From: Clostridium thailandense
GTDB lineage: Bacteria > Bacillota > Clostridia > Clostridiales > Clostridiaceae
Assembly (NCBI RefSeq): GCF_019207025.1
Contig: NZ_JAEEGC010000021.1
Coordinates: forward strand, 28,666-92,665
Length of the DNA: 64,000 bases
Direction: 5' to 3'
A program made the position numbers and the translations under genes. Under the pieces are notes generated by a model that was not told the DNA's origin, did no database searches, and saw only the letters and a program-made list of their open reading frames with translations. This document shows positions 1 to 9,062 of the stretch, in pieces; position 1 is the stretch's first letter; every line of letters begins with the position of its first letter.

Positions 1-2861
1 GTTGCTATTCCATTTGGAGAATCCTCGTCAGACACCGACCAGGTAACAGGAGTACTAGCTGTAAGATTTAATGTGCCATTAATTCCAGATATTGAGTATA
101 ACCCACTATCACTTGTTATTTTTATCTCTACTGCTTCAACACTTGGCAAAGTTGATGTCGTAGCTTTCCTTCTTACTTTTACAGGCTCAGTCTTTGGAAC
201 CGAACTTATTATAGTACTTCCTAGGCTGCAGGTTTGCCAGCCACTTGCACTTGTGTAATATTGCATACTAGCTGTTGTTCCTGTTATTGTAACTTTATTA
301 TTAGCTGTATCATTTGTAATTGCAGTATCATCAAAACTAAGTCCCGAAGGAGCAGCTGCTCTTGGAGAAATCACAATAGCAGTAGTAGGTGAACTAGCTG
401 GAGTGTTTCCAGAAGCTTTAATTCTAAACTGTATTTGAGTTCCTCCCTTGCCTATACTTATTGTATTACTAATAACACCTGTTGAAGGTACATCCTTCCA
501 ATCAGATTCACCTACTGTTGCTACTTTTCCTGTAGTGCTTATTGGAGCAACTCTATATTGAAGATTTCCTACCACTACAGAGTCTGTGGAAGAGTTAACT
601 AAAAGATTAGTAATATCTATATCATTAGTTGAATCTGCTGGACCAGATGTTGTTACTCCACTCAAATCTATTGACACACCTATTGGTGCTGCTGGTGATT
701 CAACTCCATAGCTTACAGCGGTTCTTCTACTCTCAGCCTGAGTCCCTCTTGTTACACTTACGTATAAAATCCCACCATTTTTATTAAGATCCATCCCCGC
801 TATAGAAATTTTCCCTGAAGAATCTGCCTTTTGTTGAACAATTGGCTTGGTAGCAGTTAACGAATCGTAAACTTTTAATGTATCTCCAGCTGATAAATTT
901 GCACCATCTAAAGTAACTAAAGTATCATTTTTACCTATATTATTTGTAACCTGAACATATTGCGAACCAATTCCAGTGGAAGCCAAACTTAAACTTAATG
1001 TTATAGTTTTACCGTATCCAACTATAGTTCCATTAAAAATGCATACACCATTTTTATTCGTGTAATTACTTCTATTCCAATTAACAACTAATTGCTTTAT
1101 AGTATTATCACTCATAGTTGCTGGAACCTTATCTGGAAGATACTTATCTAAATCTATGTCGCCTATTCCTTTTCCTACGTCAGTATCATCTACTGCAACA
1201 GCTATATTGTTTACAGTTTTAATAGTAACAGTAGATTTTGGCTTAGTCACAGCAGCAGTTTGAAGCTTATAAGTGGTATTTCCGTTTTTATCTACAGTAG
1301 CCACAGGATCTAGCACCTGATATAGCTTACCATTCTGTGTAAAATAAATTATATCTTTTCTTGTACTTGCATTATCAGGATTTTGTACGTATATGTTTAT
1401 ATCACTAGCTGCTACATCTGTAATTTTTTCTCCAACTCCACCGTTAGTTCCTACCTTATATATTTTATTTCCATCTAGTAAGCTTACGTAATATATATTG
1501 GAATCAGACACATTGATATGTGTAGCTTCTTCATCCTCTGGAACACTGCTATTTCCATTTTTATCAGTGGTAACCAGCTTTATACTTATACTAGATCCAT
1601 CTAATTTATATACTTTCCCATCTGCAGTAGAGTAATAAACATTAGAAGAATCTGAAGTATTAATATATCTTACATTATATATAGAAGACGATCTTAGCAA
1701 TCTATTACTTCCATCTAAGGATATACTATAAAGTCTTCCTCCATCAGAAGCATTACTGTAAAATATAGTATTTCCTCCTGATATACTTACATAATCAGCT
1801 TCATCACTACACAAAGGAGTAGAGTTTCCCGAAGCATCTAAACAATATAGTTTTCCTCCATCAGATTTATTACTATAATAAACCTTATCTCCAACTACAT
1901 TCAAAAAGGTTCCAATATTATCACTTATTTTTTGCTTTTTAGTACCATCTATTTTCACCTTATATATTTTTCCGCCATCGCTATAATTACTATAATACAC
2001 CCATCCACCTACAGCTGTAACATACTTGGCGTTGTCATCACATATAACATAATTTTCTAAGCCACTATCACTCATCTTGTATATTTTTCCACTATCCGCA
2101 GTATTAGAATAATATCTGTAAGTACCATCTGAAGCCACTAAACCTGTATTAGACATATTACCTTGTCCTAAACTGCTTGATGATGATGTAGGTGTAGTAG
2201 TAGCATATGAAGTTAGGGGAACATTAATTGTAGAAACACTTCCATCAGTAGTACTAGGTAACGTTAAACTACCTGTTGCTATAAAATTGGTTGTATCGCT
2301 ATCAGAAAATAAATATAATGTTACTGATCCTGAGCTGCTAGTAACTGATGTAGCTATAGTATCGTTTATACTCTTTAGTGCAACCAATTTAGTATTAGCT
2401 ACACTATAATAAGAAGAACCAGTAATTCCTGAAATATTTATAATTTTGGTATTTAAAAGATATAGACTGTTATCTATAATCTTTGTTAAACTAACCTGTA
2501 CAGTAGCATAGCTTGAACTTGCTACTGGATTATATCCACTGCTATTCCCATAAACATAAGTAATAGTAGTTCCATTCTTGTAGTAGTATATGTTACTACC
2601 AATTAATGAAGATAGCTGAGTTTCTGAAACTACACTATTTGTAACTACATTTAGTATTGAGCTGCCATTACTATAATATATTTCAGTCGGATTATTAAAT
2701 ATTTGATTGTTTATTTGATCAATTTGGCTAGCTATGTTTGAATAATAATAAGCTTTATTGCCTACAATTAACATAGGCTCTTGTGGTAATGCTGCTTTGA
2801 CATGTTGTTGAACTCCAACACAACCCGCAGCCGCCATCACTAGAAACCTTAATTTTTTCAT
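1..2861 (-). CDS. DUF5050 beta-propeller surface protein (C-terminus beyond window)
   Basis: Exported protein of unknown function; 953 codons are visible and the end lies beyond the left edge. The ATG follows GGAGG. Residues 1-23 look like a signal peptide ending VKA before ALPQ. About residues 235-475 hold repeated units of the pattern YYSNxSDGGKxY, typical of the DUF5050 propeller seen in clostridial surface proteins. Around residues 555-610 is an Ig-like segment resembling the Big_4 modules of the neighbouring CWB2 protein, followed by Ser/Thr-rich beta-rich sequence. No CWB2 repeat or sortase motif is visible, but the C-terminus is missing. The two CWB2 genes upstream on the same strand suggest a cell-surface role. 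The class is secure; the function is inferred. Confidence 0.85.
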   Translation of the reverse strand, partial: MKKLRFLVMAAAGCVGVQQHVKAALPQEPMLIVGNKAYYYSNIASQIDQINNQIFNNPTEIYYSNGSSILNVVTNSVVSETQLSSLIGSNIYYYKNGTTITYVYGNSSGYNPVASSSYATVQVSLTKIIDNSLYLLNTKIINISGITGSSYYSVANTKLVALKSINDTIATSVTSSSGSVTLYLFSDSDTTNFIATGSLTLPSTTDGSVSTINVPLTSYATTTPTSSSSSLGQGNMSNTGLVASDGTYRYYSNTADSGKIYKMSDSGLENYVICDDNAKYVTAVGGWVYYSNYSDGGKIYKVKIDGTKKQKISDNIGTFLNVVGDKVYYSNKSDGGKLYCLDASGNSTPLCSDEADYVSISGGNTIFYSNASDGGRLYSISLDGSNRLLRSSSIYNVRYINTSDSSNVYYSTADGKVYKLDGSSISIKLVTTDKNGNSSVPEDEEATHINVSDSNIYYVSLLDGNKIYKVGTNGGVGEKITDVAASDINIYVQNPDNASTRKDIIYFTQNGKLYQVLDPVATVDKNGNTTYKLQTAAVTKPKSTVTIKTVNNIAVAVDDTDVGKGIGDIDLDKYLPDKVPATMSDNTIKQLVVNWNRSNYTNKNGVCIFNGTIVGYGKTITLSLSLASTGIGSQYVQVTNNIGKNDTLVTLDGANLSAGDTLKVYDSLTATKPIVQQKADSSGKISIAGMDLNKNGGILYVSVTRGTQAESRRTAVSYGVESPAAPIGVSIDLSGVTTSGPADSTNDIDITNLLVNSSTDSVVVGNLQYRVAPISTTGKVATVGESDWKDVPSTGVISNTISIGKGGTQIQFRIKASGNTPASSPTTAIVISPRAAAPSGLSFDDTAITNDTANNKVTITGTTASMQYYTSASGWQTCSLGSTIISSVPKTEPVKVRRKATTSTLPSVEAVEIKITSDSGLYSISGINGTLNLTASTPVTWSVSDEDSPNGIA

Positions 2862-2899
2862 CTTAATCCTCCTTTTGAATCTTTTGTTTAATACTATGT

Positions 2900-2926
2900 T
2901 TATCGTAAACTCCTATAATTAATTAA
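2900..2926 (-). promoter_or_regulatory. Possible sigma-D promoter of the DUF5050 gene
   Basis: On the minus strand TTAA and TACGATAA are separated by 15 bases, 39 bases upstream of the start codon. The -10 matches those of the large flagellin and fliS; the -35 differs from TAAA at one position. A weak but consistent candidate. Confidence 0.4.
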
Positions 2927-2930
2927 GTAC

Positions 2931-3001
2931 TATAGACATCCACGGCCGACACTTAACTTTATACTTCAGGATATGTTAAATGTCTGTTTTTGGTATCTAT
3001 A
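2931..3001. repeat. Short relic of dispersed inverted repeat
   Basis: A TATAGACATCCACGG start and an ATCTATA end match the outer ends of the repeat at 14953-15213, and the stretch GGCCGACACTTAACTTTATA closely matches the right end of the element at 12620-13001 read in reverse. The central hairpin is missing, so this looks like an internally deleted copy. Confidence 0.55.
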
Positions 3002-3022
3002 TCATACTTTATCTAATAGAAG

Positions 3023-3054
3023 TCAATAGAAAAGAGCTTGAATTCCTCTTTTCT
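3023..3054 (-). terminator. Hairpin after the CWB2/Ig-like gene
   Basis: Minus-strand AGAAAAGAG pairs with CTCTTTTCT across a 9-base loop, starting at the stop codon. The following T-run is poor, so it may be a weak terminator or only an mRNA 3-prime hairpin. Confidence 0.5.
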
Positions 3055-5359
3055 ACTGTACTTTAATTACAACAGGTACTGGAACACCACTATTATAGTA
3101 GTCTATAGTAGCTTGTACAGTGTAAGAAGCTGAATCTGATGGAGATATAACTGGTGGATTCCATAATGATACTTTTACTAATTTATATAATGGAGTAACC
3201 CCCTGTGGATTTGATATTATAGCATACAATTTAATATCTTCCATTTTTATTACTCCACTTGCACTTATAGTAATCGGTATAGGAGTAGTAGGACTGTAAC
3301 TGGTATTAGTAGCATTAGGATTAGTATAGTCTGATGTAATTCCTATAACTTTAGGAATTATACCTATAGTAGCAGCCACTTTAGTACCATTACTTGTAAC
3401 CCCTTCTAATCTCATAGTAGCTATTCTACAATCATCAAGGTATTGACTCGCATCAGTTGTTATATTTGAAGAAGTACCTATACTTACTCCAGTTTTCCAT
3501 GTAACCTTTACCTTTTTATTAGTTAACGGATCTGTTATCTGAGTTGGGTATACATCTCCTTGAACAATAGGTGATAACTCTCCTATATCTCTAGAAGGGC
3601 TATTTGAATTACCTCCATTATTTCCACTATTCCCTGAATTGTTTGGATCTAAATCTACCCCACCTTCAGATGTTACTATCATAAGGTAACTAACCCTTTT
3701 ACCGCAGTCTGGAACTGTACCTTTTAGTATATGCGTACCTTTTCTGCTTCCCTTTATGAGTGTACTTGCTGCATCCCAATCCACATCAAAAGCGGTGCTG
3801 CTTCCATCTTGCATTAACGCTATTACTTGACTTGGCATATCAGAACTTATATAATCATTCATTTCATCTGTGGTTGCAAAAACCTTCTTAAAATCTGGTA
3901 TGCTTGCTACAATTGATGCAGGATTTATATTTAGTGTCAGCTTAACTTTTTTACTATACTTGTCTACAGTACCGTTAAAAACATAAACTCCAGGTTTATT
4001 ACTACTTTGTGTCCCGTAATCCCAGTTTACAGGAACTTCGGCCCAAGTTCCATCTGTCATTTGCGCAGTAACTGTTGATGGAATCTGGTAGGTTTCTCTG
4101 CTATCAGCAGTATCTGTTATATCATTAATCTTATAAGGTATTGGCTTTACTGTAAGTGTTGCATATACAGTCTTATCTGTTCCATTTATTTTTCCTAAAA
4201 AATTATATATTCCTGGCTTTGTCGTATTTACTTTAGTAAGATTCCAATCAACTGCTACTTCTTTTTTTGTACCATCTGTAGCAGTTATTATGATAGTTTG
4301 TCTAGGAGTATATTTTTCATTTTGCAATATAGTATCTGTTATATTTTGAGTACTTCCCACCGCAAGTGGAAGATCTTGCGCAGCTAGTTCTGTAGCATAG
4401 CTTACTGATCCATTTCCTCCCAGAATCTTCAATTTAGTTACTATATGTTTCTTTAAAAAGTCTTGTGTAGAGTTGTCCATAGGACTATCTACAAATAACA
4501 CTGGTGATGATGTGCTAGGTGCTAAAGCAGATGCTCCCAAAGAATCGGGAAAATCTTTAGCCGAGGCTATATATAAAGTATTTGTATCCACTTCATTTTG
4601 GAAAGCCTCTATTATACTAGTGTTTCTTTCATAATCATTGCCATAGCCTATTCTCTTAACATTCGATAACCCACTTATAGCATTATCACTTATCATATTT
4701 TGATCCCCAATAACATATATCTGGGACATTTTTGATGTATTACCTAAATATTTTTTCACTGAACTACTTAAAGATGTCCCATCTGTTAAAATTATTGGCA
4801 TACCTTTTAGTGCAGCTATGGATGCTATAGACATTCCATCTTTAAAATTATTACCGTTTATAATAGCAACTTCGTCATGTTTACCAATCTTTGCTGCTAC
4901 TTGAATAGCAGTTTCATATCTATCGCTTCCTCCAAGTCTTGTAACCTTTATTTTTTTTGCCTTCAAAGCATCTTCTATACTCTGAGATACTACCCCTTTT
5001 CCTCCTATTATAAATACATTTTTCACATTTAATCTTGTAAGTTCTGAAGAAGTATATGGATTTAATATCTCTGCTCCAGTTAAAAGTATAGGTGCATCAT
5101 ATTTTTTTGCTAGAGGCGCTGCCGAAAGAGCATCTGGAAAATTTTCGCCATTTACTATCACTGCATAGTCTGTATCTTGCTTCCATCCATCCTCACATAC
5201 TTTAGCTGCTGTTTCATATCTATCCATGCCATTATACCTAGTTACTACTGGCGAAGCCTGAACTTTTATGGTACCTAAGGTTCCTGCAACTGCAGCTGCT
5301 GCTACTAATAATACTAATTTTTTACTCTTAAGCACTCCTACTAACTCTGACTTATTCAT
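3053..5359 (-). CDS. CWB2 cell-wall-binding protein with Ig-like domains
   Basis: Predicted surface protein of 768 residues. A signal peptide (about 1-36, ending VQAS) is followed by three tandem CWB2 repeats (about 40-330) with the usual RYETA, FPDALSA and IIGG signatures. In Clostridioides difficile three such repeats anchor proteins to the anionic wall polymer. Three Big_4-like Ig modules follow (about 335-565; two contain a conserved KPGxY turn), then an Asn/Gly/Ser-rich linker (about 570-592) and an unrecognised C-terminal region. It starts 24 bases after the LRR gene ends, so the two are probably cotranscribed. Wall attachment is well supported by family; the ligand is unknown. Confidence 0.9.
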   Translation of the reverse strand: MNKSELVGVLKSKKLVLLVAAAAVAGTLGTIKVQASPVVTRYNGMDRYETAAKVCEDGWKQDTDYAVIVNGENFPDALSAAPLAKKYDAPILLTGAEILNPYTSSELTRLNVKNVFIIGGKGVVSQSIEDALKAKKIKVTRLGGSDRYETAIQVAAKIGKHDEVAIINGNNFKDGMSIASIAALKGMPIILTDGTSLSSSVKKYLGNTSKMSQIYVIGDQNMISDNAISGLSNVKRIGYGNDYERNTSIIEAFQNEVDTNTLYIASAKDFPDSLGASALAPSTSSPVLFVDSPMDNSTQDFLKKHIVTKLKILGGNGSVSYATELAAQDLPLAVGSTQNITDTILQNEKYTPRQTIIITATDGTKKEVAVDWNLTKVNTTKPGIYNFLGKINGTDKTVYATLTVKPIPYKINDITDTADSRETYQIPSTVTAQMTDGTWAEVPVNWDYGTQSSNKPGVYVFNGTVDKYSKKVKLTLNINPASIVASIPDFKKVFATTDEMNDYISSDMPSQVIALMQDGSSTAFDVDWDAASTLIKGSRKGTHILKGTVPDCGKRVSYLMIVTSEGGVDLDPNNSGNSGNNGGNSNSPSRDIGELSPIVQGDVYPTQITDPLTNKKVKVTWKTGVSIGTSSNITTDASQYLDDCRIATMRLEGVTSNGTKVAATIGIIPKVIGITSDYTNPNATNTSYSPTTPIPITISASGVIKMEDIKLYAIISNPQGVTPLYKLVKVSLWNPPVISPSDSASYTVQATIDYYNSGVPVPVVIKVQ

Positions 5360-5383
5360 TGATATATATGCAGCTCCTTTCCT

Positions 5384-8173
5384 TTAATTTTCTTCAATTA
5401 CTGAACTTATTGCATTGAAGAAGTTTCTATAATTATCATACATATTCACCTTTTCCTGAGCAAAATCCTTATCTTTTTGTCTTTGCTCAATATCATATTG
5501 AAGTTCTTGAATGGTGCTGGCACCGCTGTAACTCGGACTTTGCATACTTGCTATCTGAAGCTGTGCTTTCATATTTTCTATTTCCTTATTACACCTTTCA
5601 ACGGTTGTCCTATAATAGTCATACCTATAATCTGAATAAACACAATTTATATTATTTATTATTTTCATCATATCTTTTGCATTATAAGTAGCCACCAGTT
5701 GATTATTTAAATCTCTTACTTTAGTATTCATATCATCTTTTTTCTTTATATCCGCTATTTGATTTTCCATATTTTCTATATTATCATTTATACTCTTAAG
5801 TTGTGTACTTGATAATCCTTGTGCCGTTAGCTGGCTCTTTTTCCAATCTCTTTCTTTATAAAGTCCTGAAAGTGTACTGTCATAAGCTTCCGAAGCATAC
5901 GGACGATAAAGTTGTCTATACTTAAGTTTATCAAAATCACTATAACCATACATAGTTGAAAAGTTATCAATTTCATTTTTGATTTGAACATTCATTTCAA
6001 TATCTTTTGAATAAAAATCACTGCTCTCATCTATTAATGATGTATCAAAGTCTTTATAATACAATGAATCTTTATAAGAAAGTATAGGAGTATAATCCTT
6101 AATAGGGTTATCTTCTAAATACAAAGTATTCAAACCACTTAATCCTTTTATATAGGTTAAATCATCAATCCCATTACTGCTTGCATTTAAATATTTTAAC
6201 TTGTTCAGATATTGTAATGGCTTTAAATCACTTCCGTCTATACTAGTGTTATTGCTTATATCTAAATAAGTAAGATTAGTTAATTTTTCAACTGAATCTA
6301 AATTACTTATATCAGTATGACTTAAATTTAAAGTAGTTAAGCTAGTCAATTTCTCGAGATTTGTAAGGCTTCCTAAATCGTTTCCCTTTAAATTTAAGGA
6401 TGTAAGGTTTGTAAGTACGTTTAAATTTTCTAAATCTGAACTAGTTATCCTATTTCGTGTACTATAATATTCTTCAGAATTAGAATTACTCAAATCTAAG
6501 AAAGTTAAATTAGTAAGGTATCTAAATACATTTTCACTTATCTTATCATAGTCATTATCATTGTTATCACTGCTATTCTCTCTTGAATAATCAAAAGTAC
6601 TTATATCGTTATCACTTAGATTTAACTGTTTAAGTTCCCTAAGGTTAGATAGATACGATATATCCTCTATTTCATTGTGACTTAAGTTAAGATCTTCAAG
6701 GTAATATAATTTCAAAAGCGGTAACACATCTGTTATCTGATTATAACTTAAATCTAAACTTTTTAAATTAGAACAGTTATCGAGTCCTGTGAGATCATCT
6801 ATTCCCTGATTACTTAAATCTAAAGATGTAATATCCTTTAGATCTGAATAGTGCAATTCTCTGTCATGAATTCCCACCTTATCTCTTATAAGTTTTTCTA
6901 ACTGCTTGTCCTTAAATTCTGCTGTATCTGAATTATTAAAAGGAGCAGTATTGTCAAAGGCCACAGTCCCAAAAATACTACTTACTCTGCTATCCGGCAT
7001 TACCGCTTCTCCGCCTAACACCGTTAAATATTCTGGTGCTGTACTATTGTATCCATAATTAGGTATTTTACTTAAAATAAAGTTTTTTAGCATTTGTGTA
7101 TTAGAATCTCCAGACAGTATAACTGGAGATTTAGTTTTTGCAGCAAGTGCTGCACCAGACAATGCATCTGCAAAGCCGTCTCCAGAGGCAACAAACATAT
7201 TATTAAGTGAAAACAAATCATACTCTGTAGAATACTGAGTTTTCTTATAGTCATCACTACTATTGCTGTGATCATCATAATTTACAGTATTACCATCAGA
7301 ATGTTCTATAAATCTAGCTATTATGTTTATGTTCCTTTCATATTTATCTTTTCCAGTTATTCTTTCCACACTTCCATACTGTTTTATACTAGCGTTATCT
7401 GTAAAGGTATTTTCAAATTCACTTGCTACATTATCACTCACTACATCATTATCCCCTACTACAAAAATCTGCATGTTTCTGAAGTCACCTACATTATCAT
7501 CACTTTTATCCGTATCTCCATTGTGAAGATTACTGTATTCTGAATTCCTTATAGTATTTAAATTACGTATATATTGTTTAGTTGTATCTGGCATAATATT
7601 TCTAGGTACCAAGAGTACCGGAACTCCCATAGCGGCAGCCGCTGGTCCTACAGATATTGCATCTGCGTAATCTTCTCCTGTTGCTACAGTTAAAGTATCC
7701 ACATTTCCAAACTTTTCTGCAATTTTTACAGAGGTATCATATCTATCTATCCCTCCTAGTCTCTCTATCTGCATTCCTTCAGCTGCAAGTTGTTCTTCAA
7801 TATTGCTGCCTACTGATCCAGTACCTCCTATTATGAACACTTTTCCTACCTTCAAGCTTTTAAGTTCTTCCATTACATCTGCTGGAAGTGAATTTTTATA
7901 TGTTAGTAATATAGGTGAATCATATTTTTTAGCTAAAGGAACTGCGCTTAAAGCGTCTGGATAATTTTCACCACAGGCAAGTATTGCATAATAAGAGGAT
8001 GTCCAACCATCTTGAGCTACTTTCACTGCAGTAGCGTATCTATCGCTTCCCGCTAAACGCTTTGTAGTCGGAAAGGATGCATATACTTTATACGAAAAAC
8101 CGTTTAGTAATATACTAGTACATAATGTACTTAATAAAATCATCTTAATTATTGGTTTATTATTTCTAATCAA
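5384..8173 (-). CDS. CWB2 cell-wall-binding protein with leucine-rich repeats
   Basis: A 929-residue exported protein. I place the start at TTG 8173 because GGGGGAAG lies just upstream and the product then begins with a clean signal peptide (about 1-33, ending VYAS); the reading frame stays open to 8236 without a ribosome site. Three CWB2 repeats cover about 36-420 (SDRYATA, YPDALSA, FIIGGTGSVG), the third enlarged by an Asn/Asp-rich insert. About 430-700 are internalin-like leucine-rich repeats (pattern LxxLxxLDLSxNxI). About 770-929 are charged and predicted coiled coil. First gene of a two-gene unit with the CWB2/Ig-like gene. Likely a wall-anchored adhesion or contact protein (inference). 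Confidence 0.9.
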   Translation of the reverse strand: MIRNNKPIIKMILLSTLCTSILLNGFSYKVYASFPTTKRLAGSDRYATAVKVAQDGWTSSYYAILACGENYPDALSAVPLAKKYDSPILLTYKNSLPADVMEELKSLKVGKVFIIGGTGSVGSNIEEQLAAEGMQIERLGGIDRYDTSVKIAEKFGNVDTLTVATGEDYADAISVGPAAAAMGVPVLLVPRNIMPDTTKQYIRNLNTIRNSEYSNLHNGDTDKSDDNVGDFRNMQIFVVGDNDVVSDNVASEFENTFTDNASIKQYGSVERITGKDKYERNINIIARFIEHSDGNTVNYDDHSNSSDDYKKTQYSTEYDLFSLNNMFVASGDGFADALSGAALAAKTKSPVILSGDSNTQMLKNFILSKIPNYGYNSTAPEYLTVLGGEAVMPDSRVSSIFGTVAFDNTAPFNNSDTAEFKDKQLEKLIRDKVGIHDRELHYSDLKDITSLDLSNQGIDDLTGLDNCSNLKSLDLSYNQITDVLPLLKLYYLEDLNLSHNEIEDISYLSNLRELKQLNLSDNDISTFDYSRENSSDNNDNDYDKISENVFRYLTNLTFLDLSNSNSEEYYSTRNRITSSDLENLNVLTNLTSLNLKGNDLGSLTNLEKLTSLTTLNLSHTDISNLDSVEKLTNLTYLDISNNTSIDGSDLKPLQYLNKLKYLNASSNGIDDLTYIKGLSGLNTLYLEDNPIKDYTPILSYKDSLYYKDFDTSLIDESSDFYSKDIEMNVQIKNEIDNFSTMYGYSDFDKLKYRQLYRPYASEAYDSTLSGLYKERDWKKSQLTAQGLSSTQLKSINDNIENMENQIADIKKKDDMNTKVRDLNNQLVATYNAKDMMKIINNINCVYSDYRYDYYRTTVERCNKEIENMKAQLQIASMQSPSYSGASTIQELQYDIEQRQKDKDFAQEKVNMYDNYRNFFNAISSVIEEN

Positions 8174-8270
8174 ATTTCTTCCCCCAATATCCTTATTAAT
8201 GTTGCGAGCTAGTTGTTTTACACAAAATTTAACCAATATTACTTAATATTTATCTGCATTCTATACTTTA

Positions 8271-8297
8271 CTATCGTATAATTTTACATAAAACTTA
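8271..8297 (-). promoter_or_regulatory. Possible sigma-D-like promoter of the LRR/CWB2 operon
   Basis: Minus-strand TAAG and TACGATAG with exactly 15 bases between them, about 98 bases upstream of the TTG start. One mismatch in each box relative to the other sites here, so weak. Confidence 0.3.
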
Positions 8298-8357
8298 ACC
8301 CAAGTCCACATATGGAAATATGTAACATAATATTACACATATATTTCATTATATAAC

Positions 8358-8402
8358 AAAAAAACAAAAGACCTCAAGGTTAATTACTTAAACCTTAAGA
8401 TC
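8358..8402 (-). terminator. Intrinsic terminator after the 113-residue protein gene
   Basis: On the minus strand GATCTTAAGGTT pairs with AACCTTGAGGTC (12 bp with G-U pairs) and is followed by TTTTGTTTTTTT. It separates this gene from the surface-protein operon. Confidence 0.8.
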
Positions 8403-8455
8403 TAATCTCTCAATCTTTTCATTTTTATATAAAAATTTTATATAAAATTTATCTT

Positions 8456-8797
8456 TTAATAGATAAATTTTGTATCAAGATTTTCAGTTTTTACATACAC
8501 TTCAAGGATTTGAAGTGCTTCCTTCTCTGTTATTTGCTTGTTTACAAGTTTACGATGCAATATATATAAATTAGCATTAGCATCAGGATCTACATTTTTT
8601 GTTTCTCTCATTCTCTTAAGAATCTTTTGTTCAACGGTCAACTCTTCCGCATTTAATTCATTTTCCAACAATTTAATCAAATCTTCTGATTCTTTTTTTA
8701 TATTTTTATCTTTAGTTGTTAACTTAATAGTATTTAATGAAATTCTAAGTTTATCTATAAATTGCTGTGACATCAATATTTTTTCATCATTACTCAA
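8456..8797 (-). CDS. Small hypothetical protein (113 aa)
   Basis: Unrecognised soluble protein, mostly charged and helical, with a Lys/Glu-rich first half and no Cys, transmembrane segment or known motif. The start is TTG with AAAGGTGGG eight bases upstream; the next Met codon lies further inside without as good a site. It appears to be a single-gene unit with its own strong terminator. The reading frame, ribosome site and terminator make it a convincing gene, but no function can be given. Confidence 0.7.
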   Translation of the reverse strand: MSNDEKILMSQQFIDKLRISLNTIKLTTKDKNIKKESEDLIKLLENELNAEELTVEQKILKRMRETKNVDPDANANLYILHRKLVNKQITEKEALQILEVYVKTENLDTKFIY

Positions 8798-9062
8798 ATC
8801 AATTTCCCACCTTTTTACATTATTTTAGCATTTTCCTTTATATATCTATATTTTATCAACGCACTTTCTAGTATGTCAATTAAAATACTATGATATTTTA
8901 AGAAATTAAATTCAATCTCAGTCAATTTTATTACATTTTTTCTATTTATTGTTATATAATATATATTAAACACACTATATTTACCTTTATTATATCACAT
9001 TGTTAAATAATATTTTTAAATACTCTTTGTAAACTATATTAGTGTAAAAGGAGATTTCTCAT

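Noticed and set aside
2862..3052. Cyclic-di-GMP riboswitch upstream of the surface-protein genes
   Set aside because: No GEMM-like conserved core was recognisable; the gap holds a repeat relic, a hairpin and a possible promoter instead.
7268..7543. Plus-strand frames of 91 and 67 codons
   Set aside because: Both are antisense to the third CWB2 repeat of the LRR protein and show no ribosome site or domain.
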